A stretch of 30,834 bases of DNA from Bacteroidales bacterium (GTDB lineage Bacteria; Bacteroidota; Bacteroidia; Bacteroidales; P3): contig JAFZTV010000002.1 of the NCBI GenBank assembly GCA_017618625.1, positions 1 to 30,834 of the forward strand. The letters are read 5' to 3'. This document shows, one piece after another, positions 17,101 to 23,973 of the stretch. The position numbers and the translations under genes were made by a program. Under the pieces are notes generated by a model. The model made no database searches. It was not told the DNA's origin and saw only the letters and a list, made by a program, of their open reading frames with translations. Numbering within the stretch: position 1 is the first letter of the stretch; each line of letters opens with the position of its first letter.

Positions 17101-18658
17101 TGTCGATACCACATTTCTGCAGGCCGCCGACAAGTGTACTGTGGGTTTCGCCTGCGGGATAGGACTTGTCGGTCACATAGTTCCATCGATATGAGTCGTC
17201 GCCCTTTTTCGCTAGGCCAAAGTACTTAAGTATCGACTTTTGGTCGATGCTTTTCTGTTCGGACATCCAGTCATAGAGGTCACAGACGGTGTTTTCGTCA
17301 TTGAGATAAGATGCGGTAACATCTTCGTTGTAATGGTATATGCGAAGATTCGAGATGAATTGCCAGCTACGGAATTCCTGGAACAGGGGGTGCGACTTCG
17401 CGATGCCCTTCAACGGCTTAGTCTTTTCTTCGCCAGTTTCAGCGTTGGTGTATTTTGCTTTCTCGTATTGGCAGTCGGCGATAAGTGACTTCTTGCTCTT
17501 GAGAGGTCGTTGATAGAAGAGTATATCATCGGCAAGCAAATATTCGAAACCACGGCTGGCTATACTTTTGCGATAGGCATCGTTGTTGGGGTACAGTTCC
17601 TCGATAGCCTTTTCATAGAGAGAGGCATCTCGAAGTTCTGGGTGGTATTCAATCTGCTTCTTTAATATAGCATGTAGTTCGTCTTTGTAGTATTGTCTAT
17701 CGACGGTGGTAACGCTTTCGCCGATAATCTTCTTCGACGGGTCGGAAAGCAAAAGATTGAAGATATATTCTCCAAGAGTGACGTTGCTGTGTTCTATGTC
17801 CTGTTCAAGTCGCAGTTTCCGCGGCGCCCAGCTGTCTTTGTCGGGAGCACTTAGCGACGGTTGTTCAACAGCTTTTCGTTTGCCGTCAGCATCAAGTTTG
17901 TAGGTGGCGATAAATGCTTTTACCTTACCTTCCCAATCGAGAGGTAGGGCGCTGGCACGTTTATAAACCCAGCCGTTCTCCAGTTTTATGTGATACCAGG
18001 TCTTGCCCTTCTTGTCTTTTTCGCCGCTATCCTCAACCGCAAGAACTCTGAGCTCGTGATATTCTTTCTCTTCACTTTTTTCGAAAGCGGAGTCGCTCTC
18101 GTCATTTTTGCCACGTAGCTGATTGTAGCCGCGTTTCTGGTTGAACTGCATGAGCACCCACGCCAACTCCTCATTAGAGATGGGTTGAGACAAGGCTTTC
18201 TTACGCAGATAATATATCGTCCAGTCGTATGGCACATTGCCCTCAACACCAGCTTTGCGAAATTCGGCTACCATCTCTGCAAACGAGTCTTTGAACAGGA
18301 ACTCCATTTTGCCGTCTTTTCCTTCTCTCCACGCCATTTTGGGTTCGGTTTCAGCATTCCAGTGGCAGTAGCGGTCGAGCTGTGAGGCATAATGATCGGG
18401 TAAATATCCTATTATACGCAACACACGAAGCAAACGCTCCCTTCTTAAAAGATAGCGTTCACGGAGTCTTCTTGTACCGCGATAACCCGTGCGTTCCGCT
18501 GTTTGCGACACCGAGTTACCTCTTTCGAAATCGCCCATCACGGCTGCGTCCATCGGCAGAATACGCGAGCCAGCACCGTCTATGTGTTTTTTATCATTGT
18601 CAACAACTGCCCAACCGATACTGTTGGTTCCGAGGTCTAATCCTAATATTTTTGCCAT
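14147..18658 (-). CDS. cas9: CRISPR-associated endonuclease Cas9 (type II-C)
   Basis: A 1503-residue RNA-guided DNA nuclease. RuvC-I is at the N-terminus (KILGLDLGTNSIGWAVVD, catalytic Asp8), followed by the arginine-rich bridge helix (RRLRERYLLRRERLLRVLR). RuvC-II is IHIELGRELKKTREER with Glu718. The HNH domain has EIEHVIPQSRYFDDSLSNK with His848 and Asn871. RuvC-III is HRHHAMDAIVIAC with His1047 and Asp1050. All nuclease residues are present, so it should cut both strands. The C-terminal 400 or so residues should hold the PAM-interacting part. It is long for type II-C but in line with large Bacteroidetes members. I chose the ATG at 18658; an upstream frame to 18763 would run through the promoter and tracrRNA terminator. 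The frame is intact. The gene has its own promoter and leads the operon. Confidence 0.98.
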   Translation of the reverse strand: MAKILGLDLGTNSIGWAVVDNDKKHIDGAGSRILPMDAAVMGDFERGNSVSQTAERTGYRGTRRLRERYLLRRERLLRVLRIIGYLPDHYASQLDRYCHWNAETEPKMAWREGKDGKMEFLFKDSFAEMVAEFRKAGVEGNVPYDWTIYYLRKKALSQPISNEELAWVLMQFNQKRGYNQLRGKNDESDSAFEKSEEKEYHELRVLAVEDSGEKDKKGKTWYHIKLENGWVYKRASALPLDWEGKVKAFIATYKLDADGKRKAVEQPSLSAPDKDSWAPRKLRLEQDIEHSNVTLGEYIFNLLLSDPSKKIIGESVTTVDRQYYKDELHAILKKQIEYHPELRDASLYEKAIEELYPNNDAYRKSIASRGFEYLLADDILFYQRPLKSKKSLIADCQYEKAKYTNAETGEEKTKPLKGIAKSHPLFQEFRSWQFISNLRIYHYNEDVTASYLNDENTVCDLYDWMSEQKSIDQKSILKYFGLAKKGDDSYRWNYVTDKSYPAGETHSTLVGGLQKCGIDKDFLTKEKELELWHILYSVEDSAEYGKALIRFGKKQGWNEDLTSAFAKAFERLTIYKEKDYGSYSAKAISRLLPLMRCGRYWTANNIDTQTRERIEHLSTGEVDETIPVKLREQLAQYDCVDKCKGIPLHEACYLVYGRHSESADTKRWECPEDIDDYLRSFRQHSLNNPVVEQVVTETLRTVRDIWKQYGKPDEIHIELGRELKKTREERERMSKSILEGEETNQRIRLLLMELAQADSKVANVRPQSPKQQEILKIYETGVVESAGELPKDIADIRKKMSGGDSKKWPSHSDVIKYKVWLDQKYVSPYTGKPIPLSRLFTPDYEIEHVIPQSRYFDDSLSNKVICEAAVNKKKDRELGHEFIVNHHGEKISLGGSETVEVLGVKEYEDHVRRTFANNRTKMKKLLLDEIPDEFIERQMNDSRYISRLMMRLMSNIVRQDDGDGNIEDSATAKNVIACNGSITDRLKKDWGVNDVWNSIVLPRFERLNNLTGSSCYTATNTQGHKIPDMPIELRQGFNKKRIDHRHHAMDAIVIACTTRDHVNLLNNEAALSAHRENRFALQRKLRNFYPYLNEHGEKREKAGEFKKPWDQFPQDVKRSLEEIIVSFKQNQRIINKTSNKYTAFRDGKKSVETQHSGDSWAIRKPMHKETVFGEVNLQLTKSVSIKEAIKNPERVVNKEIKAKIKEKIEKGYSPKQINEFFAANKDVFSEVANGKVEVWFYTAETNDRYFATRTDLLSHLSGATTLDAAKKAIESITDSGIRKILLAHLASEHYNAEEAFSPDGLDRMNANIVQLNGGKPHQPIKKVRKFEQGNKFSVGRTGVKHKKFVEAAKGTNLFFAIYTDKKGERGYATLPLNMVIDLQKKFKQQWKDHVIERLKADDEKCTAEKMLYILSPGDLVYVPNEGETITDVKSIDKSRIYKMVSCGSKLAQFIPASVANIIIDKFEFESHNKMITTVDKKYSIQKVCKHLKTDRLGKIISIE

Positions 18659-18680
18659 AGTGTAGATAATTATAGAGGTG

Positions 18681-18711
18681 CAAAGGTACAAATATATCTG
18701 TAGATATGCAA
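18681..18711 (-). promoter_or_regulatory. Promoter of cas9
   Basis: On the minus strand TTG (18711-18709), a 20-base spacer and TACCTTTG (18688-18681), 22 bases before the cas9 ATG. A second box, TATATTTG (18696-18689), abuts the first, giving two tandem -7 elements. Confidence 0.75.
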
Positions 18712-18724
18712 TAGGTATAGATAT

Positions 18725-18809
18725 AAAAAGAACGACGGGAACACGAAGTTCCCGCCCTCCCAAAAGTTTTCACAACGGAATAATCCTTATTGTGATTTGC
18801 TTAAAAAGT
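18725..18809 (-). ncRNA. tracrRNA
   Basis: A minus-strand RNA of about 85 bases. Its 5' part, complementary to 18790-18808, is a 19-base exact anti-repeat to repeat positions 2-20, plus a G-U pair at repeat position 1. Next come the nexus-like part (AAGGATTATTCC) and GTTGTGAAAAC, words I recall from Bacteroidetes II-C tracrRNAs. It ends with a 7-base-pair hairpin (18736-18742 with 18748-18754) and five T (18729-18725), a clear intrinsic terminator. The promoter places the RNA start almost exactly at the anti-repeat, so only a very short 5' extension is expected. It lies 66 bases before cas9 on the same strand. Confidence 0.93.
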
Positions 18810-18813
18810 GATG

Positions 18814-18844
18814 CAAAGATATGCATTCTTTTCCATTTTGCAAA
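18814..18844 (-). promoter_or_regulatory. Promoter of the tracrRNA
   Basis: On the minus strand TTTG (18844-18841), a 19-base spacer and TATCTTTG (18821-18814). The predicted start is about 5-7 bases further, at the first bases of the anti-repeat. Confidence 0.85.
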
Positions 18845-18880
18845 TTTTCCAATTTTTTTCTAGGTCACATATAAATGAAA

Positions 18881-19118
18881 AGTAGGAACAGAGTAGGCCC
18901 AGAGTAGGATCAGTATAAGGTCAGTAAAGGGTCAGTATAAAACCAGTAGATAACCCATGTAGGTAAAAAGTAGGAGAAAAGTAGGTAAAAACTAAAACAA
19001 AGGTAGGAGAAAAGTAAAACAAAAGTAAAAGAAAACTAAAACAAAGGTAGGCGAAATGTAAAAGAAAAGTATAAGAAATCTAAAACAGATGTAGGAGGAA
19101 TGTAAAACAAAAATACTA
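18881..19118. repeat. Purine-rich array with exact 11-base period
   Basis: Degenerate units of about the form NGTARRANAAA repeat every 11 bases. The T of the central TA falls at 18883, 18894, 18905, then 18914, 18925, 18936, 18947, and again without a break from 18971 to 19114 (14 units). Units differ in sequence but keep the period, giving about 20 in total. The + strand is almost free of C in the second block. No ORF of note occupies it. It lies between the tracrRNA promoter and the S41 protease promoter. Confidence 0.88.
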
Positions 19119-19128
19119 GAAAACATGG

Positions 19129-19157
19129 TTGAGAATCTCAAATTATGTGTACCTTTG
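19129..19157 (+). promoter_or_regulatory. Promoter of the S41 protease gene
   Basis: TTG at 19129-19131, an 18-base spacer and TACCTTTG at 19150-19157, 41 bases before the ATG at 19199. Confidence 0.75.
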
Positions 19158-19198
19158 TAATTTGGTTGAGGCCGTTGCGGCCTCCGAATTGATTGTAT

Positions 19199-20629
19199 AT
19201 GAACGAGAACAACACCACATCGAAGAGCATCGTGCTGCTGGCTATGCTGCTGGGTCTGCTGGCTGGCATAGTGGTGGCGCCCAAGGTGAAGGGCGGCAGT
19301 GACGAGGAGAAGCTTCACTCGACGGTGGGGGAGGTGTATGACCTCATAAGCGGCGAGTATGTTGACCGCCTGGAGGGCGACAGCCTCGACGCACAGCTGG
19401 TGGCTGGGATGCTCTCAACGCTAGACCCTCACAGCAACTACCTCTCGGCAAAGGAGCTTCAGAAGCAGCAGGAGGAGTTGAGCGGCGGCTTCGACGGCAT
19501 AGGCGTCGTGCTGCGCTACCGCAACGACACGGTGTGGGCGGGCGAGGTGATGGCCGGCAGTCCGGCAGAGAGGGCTGGCGTGCACCCGGGCGACCGCATC
19601 ATCACGGTGGATGACAGCACGGTGTCGGGGGCGAAGCGGAACGTGGAAGACGCGGTGAAGCTGATAAGGGGCCGCAAAGGCACGAAGGTGACGCTGGGTC
19701 TGTTGCGCGGCGTCGAGGCTAAGCCGCTGAAAGTGGCAATCGCGAGGGGTTCGATATTTGTGCCGAGTGTGCCTTACAGCGGCATGCTGGACAAGACCAC
19801 CGGATACATCAAGGTGATACGCTTCGGCGAGACGACTTACCGCGAGTTCCACCATGCGCTGGCCAACCTGAAGGCGCAGGGGATGGAACGGCTGGTGATA
19901 GACCTCAGGGGCAATGGCGGCGGCCTGCTCGAAGCAGCGGTGGATATAGCCAACGACCTGCTGCCCAACGGCAGGATGATTGTCTATACCGAAGGGGCTC
20001 ACATGCGAAGGTCCAACACATACGCCCGCGGCAAGGCTTTCTACGAGGGCGAAGTGACGGTGATGATAGATGAACTGTCGGCTTCGGCGAGCGAGGTGGT
20101 CTCGGGTGCGATACAGGACAACGACCGCGGCATGATTGTGGGGCGCAGGAGTTTCGGCAAGGGGTTGGTGCAACGGCAGTTCGACCTGAGCGACGGCTCG
20201 GCCCTGTGGCTCACGGTGGCGCGATACTACACGCCGTCAGGACGCTGCATACAGAGACCTTACGACAAGGGGTCGGACGAATACTACGCGAGCTATCTGG
20301 AGCGGATGCTGGCCGAGATGGAGAGCGACTCGATTGTGTCGGAGGTGACCGACACCACCAAATACTACACCAACAAGGGGCGTGTGGTTTATGGCGGCGG
20401 CGGTATCTTCCCCGACAAGGTGCTCTCGTATCTGAGGGACGAGAACTTGGTGTATGTGAACGGTTTGTTGAACCGTGGCTGTCTGACGGACTTGGCGCTC
20501 GAGTGCGTGATGCGCGACTACGAGGGGCTGCGCAAGCGCTATCCCACAGCCGACGACTTTGTGGCGAACTTCGTCGTGGATAACGCCATGATGGAGCGGC
20601 TCTACGCCCTCGGCGAGAAAAAGGTGTGA
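19199..20629 (+). CDS. S41 family C-terminal processing protease, frame ends early
   Basis: A 476-residue periplasmic serine protease of the CtpA/Prc family, which trims or degrades exported proteins. Residues about 12-32 are a signal anchor (IVLLAMLLGLLAGIVVAP). A PDZ domain spans about 80-165 (ERAGVHPGDRIITVDD). The protease domain has DLRGNGGGLLEAAVDIANDL, the SASASE motif at 294-299 carrying the nucleophile, and Lys321 in RRSFGKGLVQ as the general base. The catalytic pair is intact. The frame stops at 20629, but the expected C-terminal domain continues in another frame to 20781 (see next entry), so this is either a one-base deletion in a run of five A or a recoding site. TTG at 19193 is a less likely start. 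Confidence 0.93.
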   Translation: MNENNTTSKSIVLLAMLLGLLAGIVVAPKVKGGSDEEKLHSTVGEVYDLISGEYVDRLEGDSLDAQLVAGMLSTLDPHSNYLSAKELQKQQEELSGGFDGIGVVLRYRNDTVWAGEVMAGSPAERAGVHPGDRIITVDDSTVSGAKRNVEDAVKLIRGRKGTKVTLGLLRGVEAKPLKVAIARGSIFVPSVPYSGMLDKTTGYIKVIRFGETTYREFHHALANLKAQGMERLVIDLRGNGGGLLEAAVDIANDLLPNGRMIVYTEGAHMRRSNTYARGKAFYEGEVTVMIDELSASASEVVSGAIQDNDRGMIVGRRSFGKGLVQRQFDLSDGSALWLTVARYYTPSGRCIQRPYDKGSDEYYASYLERMLAEMESDSIVSEVTDTTKYYTNKGRVVYGGGGIFPDKVLSYLRDENLVYVNGLLNRGCLTDLALECVMRDYEGLRKRYPTADDFVANFVVDNAMMERLYALGEKKV

Positions 20630-20781
20630 AGAAAGACGCGAAGAGTGCAAGAAAATACGATTCATTGTTACGAACTACATTGAAGGCCAACCTCGGCGAA
20701 TGTCTATATGGCGCGGCAACATACTACAGGATTAACGTAGCCAGCGACCACGAGCTGCAGCAGGCGGTGGCGAGTTTTTAG
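20623..20781 (+). pseudogene. Displaced C-terminal part of the S41 protease
   Basis: The 52 codons from 20623 to the stop at 20779-20781 read GVKKDAKSARKYDSLLRTTL and then KANLGECLYGAATYYRINVA and SDHELQQAVASF. From memory this resembles the C-terminal end of Bacteroidetes S41 proteases (a block like ...LKALIARDLWDMSAYFQIIN). It joins the upstream frame in register if one A is added to the A run at 20618-20622, giving EKKGVKKDA and a product of about 528 residues. There is no plausible start of its own. Confidence 0.75.
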
Positions 20782-20799
20782 TTTTTAAGTTTCAAGTTG

Positions 20800-21915
20800 A
20801 TGAAAAAGTTTTTAAGCATATTTGTGATGATGGCCATGATGGTTGCGTCGTGGTCGCAGAAAGTTGAACTCAACGGCACGGTCACGGGCCTTCCCAACGG
20901 GGTGCGGCTGACGCTTGCCGAGGCGGTGGGTTCGAAGCTGGTGGTGCGCGACACGCTGGCGATAGCCGCGAACGGCAAATTCAAGACCACCCTGAATGTG
21001 GCGTCCCCCACGCTCTTCACCCTGCAGCCGCAGGTGGAGAAAGCGCCGCAGGTGCACCTTATGGCGATGCCGGGCGACAAGGCGCTGACGCTCAACCTCG
21101 CCTACGACCAGCAGCACAACTTCATGAGGGTTGTGTCGTCCAAGGGTTCGCGCAATGCGGAGTTGTACCAGAAGTTCAACGCGGCGCTGTACAACTCGTT
21201 GCAGGATTTCGACCGCATCAACGGCGAGTTCGGCAAGCCCGAAACCTCTGACGAGCGCAAACAGGAGCTGCAGCAAGAGGCGCAAGGGGTTCAGGTGAGG
21301 CAAAAAATGGCGGTCAAGGAGGCCATAAGCGCCTATAGCGACTGCCTGATGAGCGCCTTCCTGGTGACCTATTTCGACAACGACTTCTCTACCTACTGTG
21401 ACCTCTACGAGGAGGTTCTGGGCAAGCTCGGCAGCAAATATCCCGACGACCAGTTTGTGGCCAACATATCGCACATGGTGGCCACGAGCATGAAAGAGGG
21501 GTCGCTGGCGCCCGAGATTGAGATGCGCGACAAGGATGGCAACATACGCAAGCTGAGCGACCTGCGCGGCAAGGTGGTGCTGATTGACTTCTGGGCTTCG
21601 TGGTGCGGACCCTGCCGTGCCGAGCTGCCCAACGTGGTGAGGCTCTACAACAAATACCACGACAAAGGTTTCGACATCTACAGCGTGTCGCTCGACAAGG
21701 ACCGCAACGCCTGGCTGCAGGCGATACAGAACACCGGACAGGTGTGGCCCAACCACGTGAGCGACCTGCAAGGTTGGACCTCGTCGGGCGGCCGCACCTA
21801 CGGTGTGAGCTCTATTCCGCACACCGTCCTCATCGACCGCAAGGGACGCATAATAGGAAAGAAACTGCGCGGCGAAGAACTGGCCTCGAAACTAAAAGAG
21901 ATATTCGGAGAGTAG
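20800..21915 (+). CDS. TlpA-like thiol-disulfide oxidoreductase with DUF4369-like N-terminus
   Basis: A 371-residue exported thioredoxin-fold protein. Residues 1-19 are a signal peptide (KKFLSIFVMMAMMVASWSQ). Residues about 20-120 are a beta-rich N-terminal domain of the DUF4369 type. A helical linker follows. The TlpA/AhpC-TSA domain begins near 235 (APEIEMRDKDGNIRKLSDL) and has the active site WASWCGPCRAELPNV with Cys269 and Cys272, then GVSSIPHTVLIDRKGRIIG with the cis-Pro. Such proteins keep exported cysteines reduced. TTG three bases upstream is an alternative start. It follows the displaced S41 C-terminus by 18 bases. Confidence 0.92.
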   Translation: MKKFLSIFVMMAMMVASWSQKVELNGTVTGLPNGVRLTLAEAVGSKLVVRDTLAIAANGKFKTTLNVASPTLFTLQPQVEKAPQVHLMAMPGDKALTLNLAYDQQHNFMRVVSSKGSRNAELYQKFNAALYNSLQDFDRINGEFGKPETSDERKQELQQEAQGVQVRQKMAVKEAISAYSDCLMSAFLVTYFDNDFSTYCDLYEEVLGKLGSKYPDDQFVANISHMVATSMKEGSLAPEIEMRDKDGNIRKLSDLRGKVVLIDFWASWCGPCRAELPNVVRLYNKYHDKGFDIYSVSLDKDRNAWLQAIQNTGQVWPNHVSDLQGWTSSGGRTYGVSSIPHTVLIDRKGRIIGKKLRGEELASKLKEIFGE

Positions 21916-22117
21916 GTGCGTGCCCGCACAGGGCAGTTAATTAGTTTTAAGCTGTAAGTTTTAAGTATTAAGTTTCTGGTCACAGGTCACATATCAACAT
22001 AAAACATATCAACATATCAACAAAGTCAGTAGTCAGTAAATTCATTTGTCAATTCACAATTCACTAATCACCATTCACTAACACAATAACGCATTAACAC
22101 AATAACGCAATCAGAAA
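21916..22117. repeat. Short-word AT-rich intergenic repeats
   Basis: The 202 bases between the thioredoxin and Nudix genes contain iterated short words: ttaagttt/taagttttaag (about 21940-21972), acatatcaaca several times (about 21990-22021), attcac..attcacta (about 22050-22081), and an exact repeat of acacaataacgca (22080-22110). No gene, terminator or promoter box is evident. Confidence 0.65.
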
Positions 22118-22543
22118 ATGTACACCTACAAGTATCCCCGTCCAGCTTTGACTGCCGACATCGTGCTGCTCGATGCGGAGAGGCGCGAGGTCTTGCTGAT
22201 AAAGCGCGGCAACGAGCCGTTTAGGGACTGTTGGGCGTTTCCCGGAGGGTTCTTCGATATGGATGACGAGACGATAGAAGCGACGGCGAGACGTGAACTG
22301 AAAGAGGAGACAGGTGTGGAGGACGTGAAGCTGGAAGAGCTGTGTACTGCGTCGAAAAAAGGGAGAGACCCGCGAGGGAGAACGGTGACTGTGGTGTTCG
22401 TCGCGTTGGTGGACAGAACGAAGATAAACGCCAAAGGTAGCGACGACGCAAAAGAGGCACGCTGGTTCGGCCTCGACGAGTTGCCGCAGTTGGCCTTCGA
22501 CCACGCAGAAATACTTCAGAAAGCAATAAAGAAATATTTGTAG
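22118..22543 (+). CDS. Nudix hydrolase
   Basis: A 141-residue Nudix-fold phosphohydrolase acting on a nucleoside diphosphate linked to another moiety. The Nudix box is GGFFDMDDETIEATARRELK followed by EETGV, with the metal-binding REL-EE residues in place. There is one extra residue between the first Gly and the first Glu (six rather than five). The N-terminus (PALTADIVLL) and a strand ending FPGG are normal. The substrate cannot be read from sequence. Thirty-three bases separate it from the mrp gene, so cotranscription is possible. Confidence 0.92.
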   Translation: MYTYKYPRPALTADIVLLDAERREVLLIKRGNEPFRDCWAFPGGFFDMDDETIEATARRELKEETGVEDVKLEELCTASKKGRDPRGRTVTVVFVALVDRTKINAKGSDDAKEARWFGLDELPQLAFDHAEILQKAIKKYL

Positions 22544-22576
22544 CGTTTTTCAAAACAGACATTTTAACATAAAACA

Positions 22577-23644
22577 ATGAGCATAACAAAAACACAAGTG
22601 GAGATGGCGCTGAGCCATGTGGACGACCCCGACCTGGGGCAGAACCTCATGAAGCTTGGCATGATTGAAAACATCGAAATCGAGGGGCTGAAGATTAAGT
22701 TCGACCTGGTGCTCACCACCGCCGGCTGTCCGATGAAAAAGAAGATGAGCGACGACTGCGTGAACGCCATTCACGAGTATGTGGACCGCGCCGCCGAAGT
22801 GACTGTAAACCTCACCACGCGCAAGGTGGAGCAGCCCGACCCGAAAGAGATGTTCCCGAACATCAAGCACACCATTGTGGTGGCTTCGGGCAAAGGCGGC
22901 GTAGGTAAGAGCACAGTGGCGGTGAACCTCGCCGTTTCTCTGGCTAAGACCGGCGCCAAGGTGGGCCTCGTCGACGCCGACATCTACGGGCCGTCGATAC
23001 CCATCATGTTCGACATAAAGCAGGAAGAGATTTACGGCGAGCGTCACGGCGACAAGACCTACATGATTCCCGTCGAGAAATACAACATCAAGCTTATGTC
23101 GGTGGGATTCCTCGTCGACACGGACAAGGCCATCGTGTGGAGAGGCCCGATGGCGAGCGGCGCGCTGAAGCAGTTGCTCACCGAGACCTGGTGGGGCGAG
23201 ATTGACTATCTCGTGGTCGATATGCCTCCGGGAACGGGCGACATCCAGCTCACCATTGCGCAGACCCTCCCGTCGGCAAGCGCCATCATCGTGAGCACCC
23301 CGCAGAAAGTGGCTTTGGCCGACGTGGTGCGCGGTGTCGAGATGTTCCGCAACCCGGGCATCAACATCCCGGTGCTGGGCTTCGTCGAGAACATGGCTTA
23401 TTTCACCCCCGCCGAGCTGCCCAACAACAAGTACTACATCTTCGGCAAGGGCGGCTGCTCGCAGCTGGCCAAGGAGATGGGCATACCCCTGCTGGGCGAG
23501 ATTCCGCTGGTGCAGGCCATCGCCGAGTCGGGCGACAACGGCAAGCCTTCCGCCCTCTGGAGCGACAACCCCACGCCCGAGAGCGAGGCCTTCATGCGCG
23601 TGGCCGAGAACGCCATCAGGGAGATTTGCAAACTGAAAAACTGA
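22577..23644 (+). CDS. apbC: Mrp/ApbC/NBP35-family Fe-S cluster carrier ATPase
   Basis: A 355-residue P-loop ATPase that carries and transfers iron-sulphur clusters. Residues 1-90 form the MIP18/DUF59 domain (DDPDLGQNLMKLGMI). The deviant Walker A is ASGKGGVGKST (residues 103-113), followed by GLVDADIYGPSIP and VVDMPPGTGD. The usual CxxC after ENM is replaced by ENMAYFTPAEL, with a single Cys further on (FGKGGCSQLA). It is followed by a NifU-domain protein 19 bases later, which supports a role in Fe-S metabolism. Confidence 0.93.
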   Translation: MSITKTQVEMALSHVDDPDLGQNLMKLGMIENIEIEGLKIKFDLVLTTAGCPMKKKMSDDCVNAIHEYVDRAAEVTVNLTTRKVEQPDPKEMFPNIKHTIVVASGKGGVGKSTVAVNLAVSLAKTGAKVGLVDADIYGPSIPIMFDIKQEEIYGERHGDKTYMIPVEKYNIKLMSVGFLVDTDKAIVWRGPMASGALKQLLTETWWGEIDYLVVDMPPGTGDIQLTIAQTLPSASAIIVSTPQKVALADVVRGVEMFRNPGINIPVLGFVENMAYFTPAELPNNKYYIFGKGGCSQLAKEMGIPLLGEIPLVQAIAESGDNGKPSALWSDNPTPESEAFMRVAENAIREICKLKN

Positions 23645-23663
23645 TAACCGAAACCACATCAAT

Positions 23664-23915
23664 ATGACAGATCAGGAAAAAGCAATAGTTGAACAGAAAG
23701 TGAAGAACGCCCTTGACCAGATAAGGGTATATCTGCAACAGGACGGCGGCGACGTCGAATATGTCGATTTGACCAACGAGGGCGTGGTGATAGTGCGTCT
23801 GACTGGCCATTGCGGCACCTGTCCGCACGCTATGGCTACCCTCAAGCAGGGCATCGAGTCGGCCATGAAGAAGGCTATCCCGGATGTGAAGTCGGTTGAA
23901 CGTATCGACTGGTAA
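23664..23915 (+). CDS. NifU C-terminal domain Fe-S scaffold protein
   Basis: An 83-residue protein made only of the NifU C-terminal domain, which binds a labile Fe-S cluster and hands it on. The conserved parts are IRVYLQQDGGDVEYVDLTNE, then LTGHCGTCPHAMATLKQGIE with the paired cysteines of CGTC. Its size equals the stand-alone domain. It follows the apbC gene closely, and the two probably act together. Confidence 0.93.
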   Translation: MTDQEKAIVEQKVKNALDQIRVYLQQDGGDVEYVDLTNEGVVIVRLTGHCGTCPHAMATLKQGIESAMKKAIPDVKSVERIDW

Positions 23916-23973
23916 GCCTTCTGCGCGAACGCCAAAAATCATTCATCGTTTCACCATTCACTAATCGCTAACT

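Noticed and set aside
18658..18763. Extension of cas9 by 35 codons upstream
   Set aside because: It would run through the cas9 promoter boxes and into the tracrRNA terminator; MAKILGLDLGTNS is the normal Cas9 opening.
18881..19118. The 11-base array as a second CRISPR
   Set aside because: Units are far too short, there are no spacers and the units are degenerate.
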